Below are positions 1 through 11,911 of a DNA stretch of 64,000 nucleotides, one piece after another (position 1 is the stretch's first letter; the number at the start of each line of letters is the position of its first letter). Location of the stretch: assembly GCA_003008705.1 (NCBI GenBank), contig PDUO01000005.1, positions 313,997 through 377,996 of the forward strand, written 5' to 3'. The notes under the pieces are model-generated. The model was not told the origin of the DNA and made no database searches. It saw only the letters and a list, made by a program, of their open reading frames with translations. This DNA is from Pezicula radicicola. Taxonomy: Eukaryota; Ascomycota; Leotiomycetes; Helotiales; Dermateaceae. The position numbers and the translations under genes were made by a program.

Positions 1-183
1 TTTGAAGAACTGTTCTTGAATTTTTGTCAACTAAGAAAGCTTTCGAAAGATATCAGTCTTCATTTATATGCACATGATTGTCACGTGAAATCACCCTCGG
101 TTCCACAACTCGTGCGACTCGTACCCGCAGCATCCTCAACAAAGCGCGTTTCGCAGAGATTTCCCCCAGAATTTCCACCACTC

Positions 184-213
184 CATCCCCATCCCCATCC
201 CCATCCCCATCCC
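184..213. repeat. CATCCC hexamer microsatellite
   Basis: Five perfect tandem copies of CATCCC lie about 40 bp upstream of the first ATG of the Zn2Cys6 gene. This is probably 5' leader or promoter sequence and has no coding role in the model chosen. Confidence 0.9.
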
Positions 214-255
214 ACATCAGCCTCCAACTCCGATCCAATCCACAGAAATAGTGCC

Positions 256-2187
256 ATGGCTGCTGGTGCTCGAAGCAGGAATGGATGTTGGACCTGCAGA
301 TTGAGGAGGAAGAAGTGCGATGAGGGCCGCCCTCTGTGTCAGACCTGCGATTCGCTCGGAATTGTCTGCGATGGATATGCGCAGCGACCCGATTGGATGT
401 AAGGCATTCAATATCATACACATTTGTCGTTGAATGCAATCTAGGCGTACCTAACCAATTTCCATAGGGATGGCGGGAATAAGGAGAAGGAGGCAGCTGC
501 GGAAACGAGACGCAAAATTAAGAGTGCTGCAAGGAGAGAGCCTCATACGAAAAGCGGAAGTCAGGCGGGGACTTCTCCATCTTTGAGCCGTGGCGTTTCT
601 AGAGATCCATCACAGGCACAGAAGAATGCGGAGCAGACTCCGAGGTCTGAAGCAGGACTAGAAGACGATGCTTCTGGTACCAAGCAACCTTCAGAAAGAG
701 CTGCTGGCATTGAAACCTCCCCGGGTTTTCAACTTACTATTGGACCTAGCCCCATAATTGCTTTGGAAACTACCCCACGCGACTTCTCGACTTTAGAGGA
801 CAGTGATCCAGGAGCCTTTGCCTTGCCAAAGACTATCCGAGAAAGGGAGGCCTCACTATTAATGTTCTATCTCGATTGCGTTTTCCCAATGCAATTTAAA
901 ATGTATAGCCCATCGATCGCTGCTGGTGGACGGGGCTGGATCATGTCACTCTTCTTACGGACACCTCCTCTTTATCACGTTACTCTTGCTATGAGCGCTC
1001 ATTGTCTAGACTTATTGAGTCTCCCACAAAGTGGTCATGAGTACAAAACAATTAGCTTCAATGAACTTGGGCTTGCATTGCAACACTTGCAACAATACAT
1101 CTTCGACTTCAACAGCCCCAAAGACAAAGGCAATTTGGAAGAGAACATTAAAGTATGTGGATGCATTCTTCAATTGATTGCATTCGGGGTGAGTTATTTG
1201 GAAGCCCCACGAAATTTTAACAGCTGACTGAGGGGACCATAGTGCTTCAAAGGAGGAACTGATAATTGGCAGCTCCATCTACAAGCAGCATCAAAGATTG
1301 TCCCATTCCTGATAGATGCACTTATCATGTTACCACCGGCAACTCAATCACCATACAGTACTTCGGTACCAGCAGCTTCCGATATCCTTGACTATCAAAC
1401 CGACGAGATGGCAATAAAATTTTCGACAGGCATCTTTCTCTGGTTCGATATATGTAGCTCCGTCTGCACGGGAACAAAGCCATATCTCGAAAGCCATTTT
1501 GAGCGTCTTATTGGTGGTCCAGACCCCAAGGTCGACATGAAAGGAATAATGGGTGTTGAAGGCTGGGTTATGATTCTGATTGGGAAGATTGCTTGTCTTG
1601 ATCATTGGAAACGAGAGGCGCAAACTAATGGCAGACTAAGTATGATCGAGCTTGTCACAAGAGCTACCAACCTTGAGAAGGAACTCAGGTCAGGCTTATC
1701 CAATCTCGCTCGTACATCGTCAGGTGTGGATACTAGCCTGCATCATCTTCTTGAGAACGCTGGCCGGATTCCACTTGGCAACTTTGCAATTCATTCTCAC
1801 TACGTCACGGAGATATATGCGTTAACTGCAATCACGTATCTACACGTTGTTGTGTCTGGCGCTCAACCTGAATTGACCGAGATCCGGCAAAGTGTTGCAA
1901 CCACCATCCAGGCATTCAGGAACCTTCCAGATCGATTGCTTCCGCGTGCTACGTTATGGCCACTTTTGATCACTGGCTCAATGGTATCAGCAGCCGAAGA
2001 ACAGTTCTTCAGAGATATCATGCTTTCATGTGGGATTAATTCAACATCTACAGGAGTTGGCTGGAATATACTCAAGGTTTTAGAAGAGTGTTGGAGAACC
2101 AGAGGTGCTTATAGCCACGTCTCTAGTGGTAACGGCTACTGGGCTTCAATCATGTCAAGTATAGGCGTTGAGGTTCTTGTCTACTGA
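256..2187 (+). CDS. Zn2Cys6 transcription factor with Fungal_trans_2-type domain
   Basis: Predicted nuclear DNA-binding regulator of 602 aa. Exons are 256-398, 468-1188 and 1243-2187; both introns are GT-AG and the phases agree. The N-terminal binuclear zinc cluster is complete (C11, C14, C21, C28, C31, C38; spacing 2-6-6-2-6), with a basic RLRRKK run between the second and third Cys. A Ser/Gln/Lys-rich linker follows. From about residue 170 there is a long helical region with a [10 protein letters not shown] segment at the start of exon 3, typical of the fungal-specific domain of the PF11951 type (family assignment from memory). The ATG at 256 was chosen because it sits just before the cluster; the open frame extending upstream from position 16 runs through the CATCCC repeat and looks non-coding. 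Target genes cannot be told. The neighbour on the right is a lipase 1.4 kb away on the other strand, with no evident link. Confidence 0.88.
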
Positions 2188-3560
2188 TATTTGAAGCGAT
2201 GGACAACGTTGAAATCATCCTGATTTCGCCTTACTGCGCATCATCAATTCAAAGTCTCCGAAGCCCAGACTCAACAGTATTAGTATGCCAGCGGAGACCT
2301 CTATCACATCCTTTCAAGGCTCAAGTGGTCCAACAATCCCGCAGAAAGTACACCGCATCTCCGAGGCTTCAACCAAGTCCGCTTTGCGTACAATTTGTTG
2401 CTCCTCCGCCATATATCGGAAATTTGTGGAGAGCAGCAATTGGTTTACCAGTCCACTGCGGTTCTTGAATTACTTTTCTGAGATTTGCCCTACCCTTGCG
2501 CTTCATGCAGAAAAGAAGCACGCCAAAACACAGTAGAAGTTGTGTCACCAGCTTCACTACTTGTCTCATTTTTAACCACATTCATCTTCTTTTATACTTC
2601 AAAGAGACAAACATGGCTGAAACAGAAGACGAGATGGATTCCAGACTGCAGGCTTTGCTTGGCGAAGAGGACAATGGAGATGTGATTCCTGTTCCTCAAT
2701 GACTGAGCTACCTCCGACAACTACACATAAAACTACTACACCTCTTAAGCATGAGAAGGCAAGAGAGACCAAAAGCAAGGAACAGCCAGCAAGTCTTTCT
2801 TCGCCTTGACAATGCGATATCTATTGTCAACACATTACTTACGTCACAACTGCCAATTTTGGTTGCCAGGCATTTACTCTGAGACAGGGACGTATACATC
2901 AGATGGGAGAGTACTCAATGAGAGAAAGCATCCATAGAATTACACAACTGGCATGAACCACATATCTTAAGAGTTGAAAAAACCAGAAGGCCGATTAAGA
3001 AATGGAACTACGGAAGTATTTATTTCGTCAAGAAGACTACATCAAGGGTCTTCTAGATTTATGCTTCCTTTAAGGAAGGAAAGGCTTAAAATGTTGAAAC
3101 CTGTCTAAGTTTAACTTGGGTAGAGATCAATCAAATCCGGCTATAAGAGAGAAAGATCATTAGGAGTATCTACTCAAACCTAAAACTATAGCCTAGAATC
3201 TACTGAATCAAAGCCTGCCACGCCCAAGGTTGCCAGAAAATGGACTGAGGACATGCCAGTCAAAGATGAGACATCCAGGACTTGCAACCATATATACATT
3301 GTTGAATAGGCACAATATGGACAGCAATAGGTGGTGGCAATAGTGGTGGATTCTGTGTTCTGTGTAGAAGCTAGAGTGCCAGAATGGGCCTACTTGTAGT
3401 GGGCAATCACATGACCATTCCCATATATTCACTGAACTCAACATACATCAACTCAAGCCACATAAAACCCGTCATAATAATCATAAACATTAAAAAATTA
3501 AAAATTAAAATCATAGCCACTCCCATTTCCTATCCGTGGCCAACTGACTCACTTTAAACA
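2188..3560. other. Intergenic, possible decayed coding fragments
   Basis: No intact gene seen. At 2614-2702 there is a 29-codon open frame with an acidic start (MAETEDEMDSRLQALL), followed in another frame by a Thr/Lys-rich stretch to about 2810. At 2883-3060 lies a frame interrupted by one stop. These could be remains of one old gene broken by frameshift and C-to-T changes, or chance. The last 100 bp before the lipase stop are AT-rich and probably hold its terminator. Confidence 0.3.
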
Positions 3561-4938
3561 CTACCTCCTAAACTCCAACCCAGCTTGACAAGCCGATATA
3601 TCCCCCAAATAATGAATGTGCGCGGTCCCATCAATAGGAATCAACCCAGTCCCAGCATTACACCCCGTATTCCCCACGCCCTCACAGATAACCACATCCT
3701 CCACACTATAAACATCTGTAGTATCATTCCCAGTACTCAACCAGTATTCGGGACTAACATGCTCATATCCCACCCAGGTAGGCGGTATCTGCGGAACCGG
3801 ATCATTAACATGCGTAATCCTATAATTCTCGCCCAAACCAGGAGCCTGATTCGTAACAAACTCAGCAAAAGTCTCATTCCCAACTCTCGGAGATCCGAAC
3901 GTATATAAATCAACCGACAAATTCATAACCTCTCTAATCTCAGCAGCAGCAAGAGTAGCGACAGCTGCACCTATACTATGACCCGTAATCACGATGTCGA
4001 AATCTGGATGAAGGGATATAGTTGTTGAGAGGGCTTCGAGGATTAAAGATCTTCGTTCTGACCAGGCTGTACTAAATCCGGTGTGGATGTAACAGGATTC
4101 ACAGAGGTCGGTTGCGACTTGTAGAATCTCGAAATCGGTTATCCAGTTTCGGACTGTGTTGCCTGAGCCTGCGAAGGCGAGGACTATGAGGGAGGTGGGT
4201 GTGGAGGTTGCTAGGAAGCCTTTTAGTGCTGTTGTTGTGTCGTCGCTTTTGAATTTCGTATTAGCTTGTGAGTTCTTTTCTTTTTTGCTTTTTTGCTTTG
4301 AGTTGGGGGTTGTGGGGTTGGGTGTTATGAGAAGAAAAGAGCAGAGAGGGAATGAGTATTGGGACTGTTTGGGTAAATGCTTTGGAAGAGGATGGGAGAG
4401 TAAAAAGGGGAAATTAACTCGTACACTCCGAATTCTACAACTGCAATCGGTGAATCAGCTTCTGCTATACCACACTCTCCATCTGGACATGTGATTGGTG
4501 TTCCAGCTGTTTGGTTCTCATTTCCAGGACAGTAGGATGCGGCTGTGTAGTTGGCGAAGAGTTGGAATTTTGTTAGGAGGCCTTGGGATATTGTTGCGGT
4601 ATCTATAAGTCTTATTAGCCTTTTGAATTCTTGGATGAATTTCTGTTCCTTGCTTGAAATATTGGGAAGGAGATTGTGGGTTTGAGTACATATAGATGGG
4701 TACAATTAGATTTGAGAATCACACTTGTTGAATTCTCTTGAATCCAACTCCTGCTGCACTCTTCTATTTATCTCATAGAGGAAAAGGCATATAGAAATAA
4801 TGAAAGAAAAAAGAACTACATACCACGACGCATAACCCTATCATCTAATCTCTCTTCTTGTTTCTCAATCCTTATAACCGCAGCATTTGCACAAGCCAAC
4901 GCTGTACAAAACACCAATAACCTCTTTGAGAACAACAT
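3561..4938 (-). CDS. Secreted class-3 lipase (alpha/beta hydrolase)
   Basis: Predicted extracellular triacylglycerol lipase or feruloyl-esterase-like enzyme of about 330 aa. Exon 1 is 4938-4824 and encodes a clear signal peptide (MLFSKRLLVFCTALACANA) plus a short basic pro-region. Exon 2 starts at 4602 (KFQLFANYTAASYC, typical of the family N-terminus) and ends near 4427-4424. Exon 3 runs from about 4278 to 3561. The second intron has more than one frame-consistent splice pair, so a few residues there are uncertain. The nucleophile elbow reads GHSIGAAVA, so the usual GHSLGGA is relaxed. The Asp is in NDPVPQIPP and the His in AHIHYLGD near the C-terminus. The oxyanion strand LIVLAFAGS is present. 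It lies 1.2 kb from a beta-glucosidase on the same strand; both are degradative, but no co-regulation is shown. Confidence 0.85.
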
Positions 4939-6125
4939 TTTATCTGGTCTATTCAAGTCACCTTAGTTACGAGCATAAACTCAATTCCTGAACTAAGAAC
5001 CAACCACCTGGAATTATGTATGTCTGGATAAGGTTATACTATAGCAAAAGGTACTGTACCGTGCAAACCAATGTCGATCAATAGTTTCACTTCAGGGAAT
5101 CAACAGATCAAAACTACTCAAGTACGCACAAACAACTGCAGGAAAAATCAACAACACAAAAACAGTGAAATCCAAGATCATTTTCAAAAGAATGATATCC
5201 TTCTCTCATTCTCGTCCTTATATAGAAGGACCAAGAAAAAAAATCAAGAAAGAGAGCATGACCATCTTACCTTACATAATACCAGTAGACACACCGTCCG
5301 TCCCAATAATCTTTTCAACCCCCCTGCAAAACCTTAAAAAGCCAAGCCATCTATGGAGGATCTGATGATCAATAGTTTTCCCAAAACTTTTCGCTTTTTG
5401 CTCAAATGCCTTGATTAAAGATGATCGACCACCTTCCCGAAACGAGATTTCCCCGCTGTATTGACAGGTTTACCCGGACACGTGGTACCTCTTACACAAA
5501 AGTAGAAATAAAAGATTACCTAGTGTGAGGTCATACGGTGTATGGATTAGGAATCTGTGGGATTCAAGGGTTCTAAAGGATGGTGTTCTCTACCTTTCAC
5601 AAGGACAAGATGGGAAGGAGATTAAGAAATAAAAAGTTTCCTCTTTCTTTTAATAGTGTTTTGCAGAAAACAGGGAAGAAGAGAGTGAGTTGATTGATGC
5701 AAATGATGTGTGCCGAGGAACGTGGAGATCCTATATCTGATGTTATATAGGTATATTTGACTACCGGTACCGGTACGGAGTATTAGGGATGGGATTGGTA
5801 ACCTAGGTAATTATAATTAGGTATGTGAAAGTGAGTACTCTGTATGATTCCCCAAGCCGAGGTACGGGTTTACCCTATTATCTTATTATAGGTACTAAAA
5901 GGAGCACAATGAATTTTGTTTGTCTTTTGTACAACGTGCTTAACTTGAACAACTCATTTGAGTTACTTGACTTAGGTAACTTAAAATAAAATAAAAAGTA
6001 CCTTTACTACTATTAATACTCTGTTTAAGATTCATTCATATATTCATAAAAATCAAGTAATTTAAAACTGGATCTCATAACTCTACGTATAAGAACATAA
6101 GACATCGTGCCTATCTATGTATACC
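4939..6125. other. Intergenic, no gene seen
   Basis: This is the lipase promoter plus the beta-glucosidase 3' region. It is AT-rich, with a TACGGAGTA motif at 5774-5782 and a tandem-like GGTACCGGTAC just before it. Small open frames here have no family features. Confidence 0.6.
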
Positions 6126-8810
6126 TTATAGACCATTCCACCAAAAAGTCTCCTCAACCTCAAAACTCCCCTTAAGATCCCCTTCCCTAGTCACACTACT
6201 TCCCCCCACAAAAACGTCAAATCCGTCCCCCTCAACAACCCAAGAATTCCTAATCTCATCCCAAAATGCCGCCGCATACTTAACTTCAATCTCAACCGTC
6301 ACACTCTTCGTTTCACCTGCATCCAATACAACCTTCTCAAATCCTTTAAGTTCCTTTTTTGGACGACGGATAGTGGGGTTCTTTTGCGAGATGTATACCT
6401 GGATGACTTCTGCTCCCTTAATGGAACCTGTGTTTTTGACGTTGAGGGAGATGGTAAGTTTTTCGTTGTTGGATGTTTTGGAAATTTGTAGGTCGGAGAG
6501 GGAGAAGGTTGTATAGGAGAGGCCATGGCCGAAGGGGAATAGAACGGGTAGGTCAATGGCTTCGTAATGCCTGTATCCAACATATACATCTTCACCATAC
6601 AGAGTTCTGCCCTTCTCACTTCGATAATTCAGGTAAGCAGGATTATCCTCAATACGGAGAGGGAATGTAAGTGGTAGCTTGGCTGAGGGATTTGTGTCTC
6701 CAAAGAGTACATCCGCTATTGCGTTGCCAGTTTCATTGCCTCCGTACCATGCGTGGATGAGGCCTGAGACTTTGGAGATCCAGGGCATGGCTACTGGTGT
6801 CCCGGATTGCATGCATACCACTGTTCGACCTGGAGCGGCCGTTGACACAGCACTGATGAGTGCGTCCATATGGCCTGGTAGGGACATTGTGTCTCGATCT
6901 GTGCCTTCTGTTTCCCAATCGGCCTATTTCAGAATGGATGTTAGCTTCATTGTAGTGATTGGGGGATGGTGTGGTCCTGGGATAGAATGACTTACGTTCA
7001 GACCAGCACATATAATGACTTGATCAGCATCCTTCGCCAGCGCAGCTGCGTGCTTAACCTCATCGTCTGCATCAATCACTCGAGCTCCACCGATGCGTAC
7101 GGCTCCACCCCCGAAAAGGACATGGTTACCACGAGGGAGCTTACAAGATGGAGCACTTGTAAACTCTACCTTGACATCGTAAGACTGGCCCTTTTTCATG
7201 AAAATACTTCCCTTCTCTTCAATCGTACCACATCCAAAGAAAGTAGTCCCTTGTGTTTGCTTTGTGTCATTATCAATAACCAACTTCCCGTCTACAAACA
7301 ACTTCGCGGTCCCGTAGACGCAAAGGCCTAGTTCGAAGTCACCGTCATATTCTGCTGTGTAGGTTCCTTCAATATCTGCGTACCACAGGTCGTGTTTCAG
7401 TTTCTTGCAGTTGTAGTCTACGAGCAAGAAGTCGGTCTTTGTCAGTACGATCTCGTCGACCACTTCGCGGTCCTTGACAGATGGTGGGTCATTAAATGCC
7501 TTGAAGGTCACTCCTGTTTTGCCTGAGGCAGTCTTGAGTCCAGTTCCGAGGAGGGGAAGCTCTTTATGTGCATAGCAGCCTACGGTGTAGTCGGGTGCTT
7601 CTCTCAACTTAGAACTGATGCCAGCAAATGGGGTAACGGCATAATATGCAGCGAGTGACGCTGAGCCACCGCCATGATAGCTAGCAATCTTGGCATTGGG
7701 ACCAATGATGAGTGTTTTCTTGTCTTTCTTCAAGGGCAGCACATTGCCTTCATTCTTCATAAGAACAATCGAATCGCCACCAATCTTCCTCAAGAGAGCA
7801 GCTGTCTCAGGCGTGTTTAACATCTTCTCTTCGGCGTTCTCTGGAATACCAGAAGCAGCACAGCGGTTTACTAACTCAAGCATGCCCCGAGCCCTCTCAT
7901 CGAGAACATGAACAGGCACCTTGCCAACACCAACAGCCTGCATCAAGATTTCTCCACGCCACTTAGTTGGCCCTGGCATTTCAAGATCCAGACCGGCATT
8001 GGCTGCCTCTGCTGTTGAGTACGTTCCAAACCTGACAATCATTAACTTCAAGTTGTGGGAATAGCAAGAAAAGATCTCACCAATCACTCATAATAGCTCC
8101 CTTCCACCCCCACTCTCCTCTCAGCGTATCCTTCAAGATCTTGGGATTCTCGCTCAAATGTGTCCCATTGACTCTATTGTAGGCTGTCATGAAAGCCCCA
8201 GGAGCTGCATCGCGAACTGCAATCTGGAATGGCAAGAGATAAATCTCTCGCAGCGCTCGTTCCGTAATCCGAACATCGTAAGTATTCCTCTCATGTTCCA
8301 TGTCGTTACACACGAAGTGCTTGATGGTAGCGACGACCCCTGTCTCCTGGATTCCTTGAACAAGTGCAGCGGCTCCAAGGCCCGCCAATACCGGATCTTC
8401 CGACAGAGACTCAAAGCCACGACCTCCGAGTGGTGAACGCTGCATGTTTATCGTGGGACCTAGGATCACATGTGCGCCTTTCGCAATGGATTCTTTTCCC
8501 ATCACTACACCAGCTTCACGAAGGAGTTTCGTGTCGAAAGTAGCTCCTAATGCTGTACCACAGGGAAAACATGCTGCTGTGACACCGTTAAAGAACTTGG
8601 TTCCTCGAACACCATTTGGTCCATCTGAAAGACGTAGAGATGGTATCCCATGTTCCGGAAGACCCCGGGTATGCCAAAAATCAATTCCTGTGAGGATATT
8701 AACAGGAGTTATGAGCCCAGACTGTGAAATGAGGGTATACCTGCTAGCAAAGAAACTTTCTCTGGGTTGGTGAGCTTTTTTAGCACTGCTTCCACGTCGA
8801 TGGCGGCCAT
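6126..8810 (-). CDS. GH3 beta-glucosidase with PA14 insert
   Basis: Predicted beta-glucosidase of 836 aa that hydrolyses terminal beta-glucosyl residues. Exons are 8810-8741, 8687-8081, 8031-6996 and 6923-6126; phases sum exactly. It begins with [14 protein letters not shown] and shows no signal peptide, as in intracellular fungal GH3 enzymes. Domains in order: (beta/alpha)8 GH3 N-domain with [36 protein letters not shown] and the nucleophile motif GAIMSDW (Asp225); the GH3 C-domain begins around [10 protein letters not shown]; a PA14 insertion follows ([28 protein letters not shown]); then the C-domain resumes with [13 protein letters not shown] and ends in an FnIII-like module after [12 protein letters not shown]. 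The start at 8810 is favoured over an earlier in-frame Met because only the spliced form gives the family N-terminus. Nothing is broken. Assignment to GH3 with PA14 is secure; the natural substrate is not visible. Confidence 0.93.
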
Positions 8811-9531
8811 GTTGAACTATCTGATCCAAAGTATTCCGAGCAAATACTACGTGCAGACAGATGAAAAGAAATGTGTTACCTCTATGTGTACGATATGAAG
8901 GAAATCCCACGTCTCAGGAACTCCCTTATGTATGCCACCCAACTTACCTCACTCGTTCCTGTAATTGAAAATAGACCATCCCAGTTTGAAGCTGTGGGCT
9001 TTTTGGCTAAAGTCTTAATTACTGCAACGATAGTGTTTCAATTGGCCAAAAGTCTCAATTACTGAAATGATATTCTTTTCAATTGGCTGTTTGACGTCAA
9101 GAGTGTCGATGTTGTGGACCCTTCAAGCAGCTACGGGTAATCTTCGGCGCACACCCCTCCCCCTCCCCCGCTCTCCGCCGTCTTGCGGGATTGGAAGTCT
9201 CACCGACGACGACGCGGACAAATACCTACCTTGAGTTATGTGAAGAGAAAGACTCATACTGTACAGTAGCATACGGGGAAACGGGAGCACTTCCGTACCA
9301 TATCCCGTTAGAAACGCCAGGCTCAGTAGGAAAAATAAGGCGAGAACGAGGCTGGTACTGGACACATGGTCTGATCCGATGTCTTCTCAATCCACGTATG
9401 ACTCGGCATGTCGGGGATCAATTGAGCGATGCAGCCCCTATTAAGATTCGTATATTCATGTTGACCTAGCGTCAAGTGTGTGTCGTACTGTAATATCCTA
9501 CAAATGATCAGACAGATAGCCATTGCTAGGC
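8811..9531. other. Intergenic with an imperfect 35-bp direct duplication
   Basis: This lies between the beta-glucosidase start and the Mlo2-like gene stop. An imperfect direct repeat (9011-9045 and 9051-9086, both of the form AGTCTNAATTACTG...AATTGG) is the only structure noticed. A C/T-rich tract is at about 9155-9180. Confidence 0.5.
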
Positions 9532-11440
9532 TCAATAACCACCTTGCTCCTTCCGGTGATCAGACTCTTGATCTTTCTTCGCAGCCTGTCCCGCGTCCTT
9601 AATAGCTTGCTCGTCACCTCTCATCTTTGCAAAGTGAGCCTTGATATCATCAGCACTAATCGCCTGGCCGCTCTCTGCAAATTGCTGAAAGAATGGCTTC
9701 AACTTGTCTTTCAAGTGATTGTATGCCATAACGCCTTCAATAGCTCGTACCCGATCCACATTCTTCAGAGCACTCTCGCCTCGATCATAAATACTACCAC
9801 TCCCCACTGTGCTGCCCCCTTCGTCCTCGCCATTATCCGATAGTGGTGGCTCATAGTTCTCCTCTTCTTCAAGCAGTTGCGGATGTTGTGCGAGGTTTGG
9901 GAAGCACCCAGAACAGCGGCAAAGGTGGTCACGGAAATCAGATTTAAAGAAGAGCGAGAATTGGCCTGATGGAGGAGAAGGAAAGGTCTTGACTTTGCAG
10001 GATGTTGTGCCAACAATTTTGTCCAAAGAGCCGGTATTTTCGGTCGAAGCCGCTTTGTCATTCAGGTTCAATTCTGGCTCTTTTGATTCTGCCTCCTTTG
10101 ATTCGGCGACATCACTGTTCGCGAGCCTGTCCATGGTGCCTGTCGTCTCCGTAGATATTGCTTTAGACTCGGGCTCCTCAGTCTTTGCCCTCTTCGCAGA
10201 CTCCAGCTCATCGTTGTCGTCAACCTTGCGCTTCCTTGCATTAGACTCCTCTGTGGTAGTGATTCCCTCCGTCTTAGTGGGAATGCCTGTCTCTGGGGAT
10301 GGAGCTCCACTTCTGTAAAATACAGGACCCAAAAACCCTGGCGTTCCAGCATATTGCTTGATCCATGGATTTGCATCGACACATTTATAGCAGATAAAGC
10401 CATCAAAGTCGTCTTCTTGCGGGAACCCAGGTGGCATTGGTGGATCTTCGTCCTCGTCTTCATCTTCAGCCACTGGAGTTTGTTCTGCGGTAGATGCCAA
10501 AGCATTGGCAAGTTCCCCAGCTTGCCCGTCAGAATCACTGATAGCTGCCTCTTGAATTTCCGCAATGGTCGTCAAGACCTTATCTTTATCCTTCTTGGGA
10601 GTATTTTGGTTTGTTGTTTCGAACCAATTCGGGCCCATTCCTGTAATACACCCAGGATGCCACCAGTCTTCACCACATCCACCCTCTTCCGCCGTGCCAA
10701 GTCCAAGACACTGAAACATTGTCCCCTTCTGCATAAATGGATCGTATAAATTTTCGCACCCACAGAATCGGTTTCGAAAGTTTTGGTTGTATTTGTTCGT
10801 TGGCTCGGGAGTCTCTGAGTGTGCTCCCCCTTTCGTGTTTGACTGCGGATTGATACGTAGATTGCATGGCGATGTCGCTGGCAAACGGGTAGTTCCACAG
10901 TCGCATGTGAAGTTTCTCTTGTTGAAAAGCTCAACTAGTTCGTGATCACCGTGGCATTGTACAGAGCAAGAGTAGCAAACGCCCGCTGGAGTATAGGGAT
11001 CTGATGGGTTGGCTGGCTCGGGATTGCAGGTAATGCAGGCGAAGAGAATTTGGCGCAGGGCTCCGAGAGGCTTTGTACATGTATCGATACTCTGCATATA
11101 TAGGTTAGCCTTGCCAGAGTGCAATAAAAACACCCAAGTATGATGGTTGTTTGAGTAAGTCAAGCTGCCTGTTGGTGATTTGGTCTTACATATGGTAATG
11201 CTTCACGCGCATCGGCTTCGAGCCGTAATTGTTCATCAATAAATCTAGTGCGGAACGTTAGCAACGAGATTTTTTCACGTCTATGGATACAGCGAATTCT
11301 CAAAGAAGCGCGTGGACGTACTCTGCTGCTGTGCGCGAGTCGTCTGATTGCTGAGAGAAACTCTTGCTGCGCGATGGCACGCTGTTCTGGCTAGTTGGCT
11401 GCTCATCAGGTTTGGCCTCTGGAACTGGAGGAGGATCCAT
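9532..11440 (-). CDS. mlo2: UBR-box / PHD E3 ubiquitin ligase (UBR7, S. pombe Mlo2 type)
   Basis: Predicted E3 ubiquitin ligase component of 577 aa. Exons are 11440-11322, 11244-11190 and 11091-9532, all in phase. A disordered Pro/Ser-rich N-terminus is followed by FIDEQLRLEADAREALPY and then the UBR-box: CITCNPEP, then CYSCSVQCHGDHELVELF and NFTCDCG, a Cys/His-rich zinc fold. A PHD-like finger follows (FCGCENLYDP, FQCLGLG, CGEDWWHPGCI, and FICYKCV after an acidic insert). The middle is a long Glu/Ser-rich linker, and the C-terminus (FCRCSGCFPNL-like Cys segment, then VMAYNHLKDKLKPFF) matches the conserved UBR7/Mlo2 tail. Domain order and length agree with this family. It is divergent from MCM2 with 471 bp between start codons. 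The symbol is used by homology; the substrate is unknown. Confidence 0.85.
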
Positions 11441-11911
11441 GATGGGGATTTGATGAAAAAAATTGATTTGAACTGTTGTTAAATTGATCTCGCGACAATG
11501 CTTCTGTTTTGGTTGTGAGATGATGATGTTCAGCCTTCTCTGATGCCTCGGGCCCACTGGTCTGCAAGCACTTTAACTTAAGCCAATGAGATGCGTCAAA
11601 CGCGAAAGAACGCGTTTTAGAAACGCGACGCGCCCCTTTTTCCAATTCTTCTCAGTCAGTCAACTTCTCGACACAACCGCCAGAATCAGAACTCCTCCTC
11701 CTCTCAACAACCACCCTTCCTACGATCACCAACGATCCTAAATCTACATAATAAGGACGCCTGAGAATTATAATCATGAGGTTCGCAGAGTCAATTTTCT
11801 TTATTTATCCTGCCCCGTGCACTCGTCAACAACTCCCCGCCCCCTTTTTCTCCCCGTGTAAAAGTACTGCCAACTGACTGATTTCCGGACAGTTCTCCTC
11901 TACGTCCCAAC
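11441..11911. promoter_or_regulatory. Divergent promoter of mlo2-like gene and mcm2
   Basis: 471-bp head-to-head intergenic region. It holds a dense CGCG cluster (annotated separately) and a pyrimidine-rich stretch from 11630 to 11730 towards the mcm2 start. A short ATG at 11776 precedes the mcm2 ATG but opens only a small frame. Confidence 0.6.
11600..11633. promoter_or_regulatory. Cluster of MCB-like boxes (ACGCGN)
   Basis: Four CGCG cores in 34 bp: ACGCGA at 11600, a perfect ACGCGT at 11610, ACGCGA at 11623 and ACGCGC at 11628. ACGCGT is the MluI cell-cycle box bound by MBF (Mbp1/Swi6; Cdc10 complex), known to drive G1/S expression of replication genes. Position about 280-310 bp upstream of the mcm2 ATG fits that role. 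Binding is inferred. Confidence 0.6.

Noticed and set aside
16..255. Upstream extension of the first Zn2Cys6 gene
   Set aside because: The extension runs through a His-Pro run from the CATCCC microsatellite; the zinc cluster normally lies near the true N-terminus and the ATG at 256 gives this.
9123..9365. 80-aa frame with a signal-peptide-like start
   Set aside because: Hydrophobic start comes from a C/T-rich tract; the rest is Arg/Gly low-complexity and no splice form extends it.
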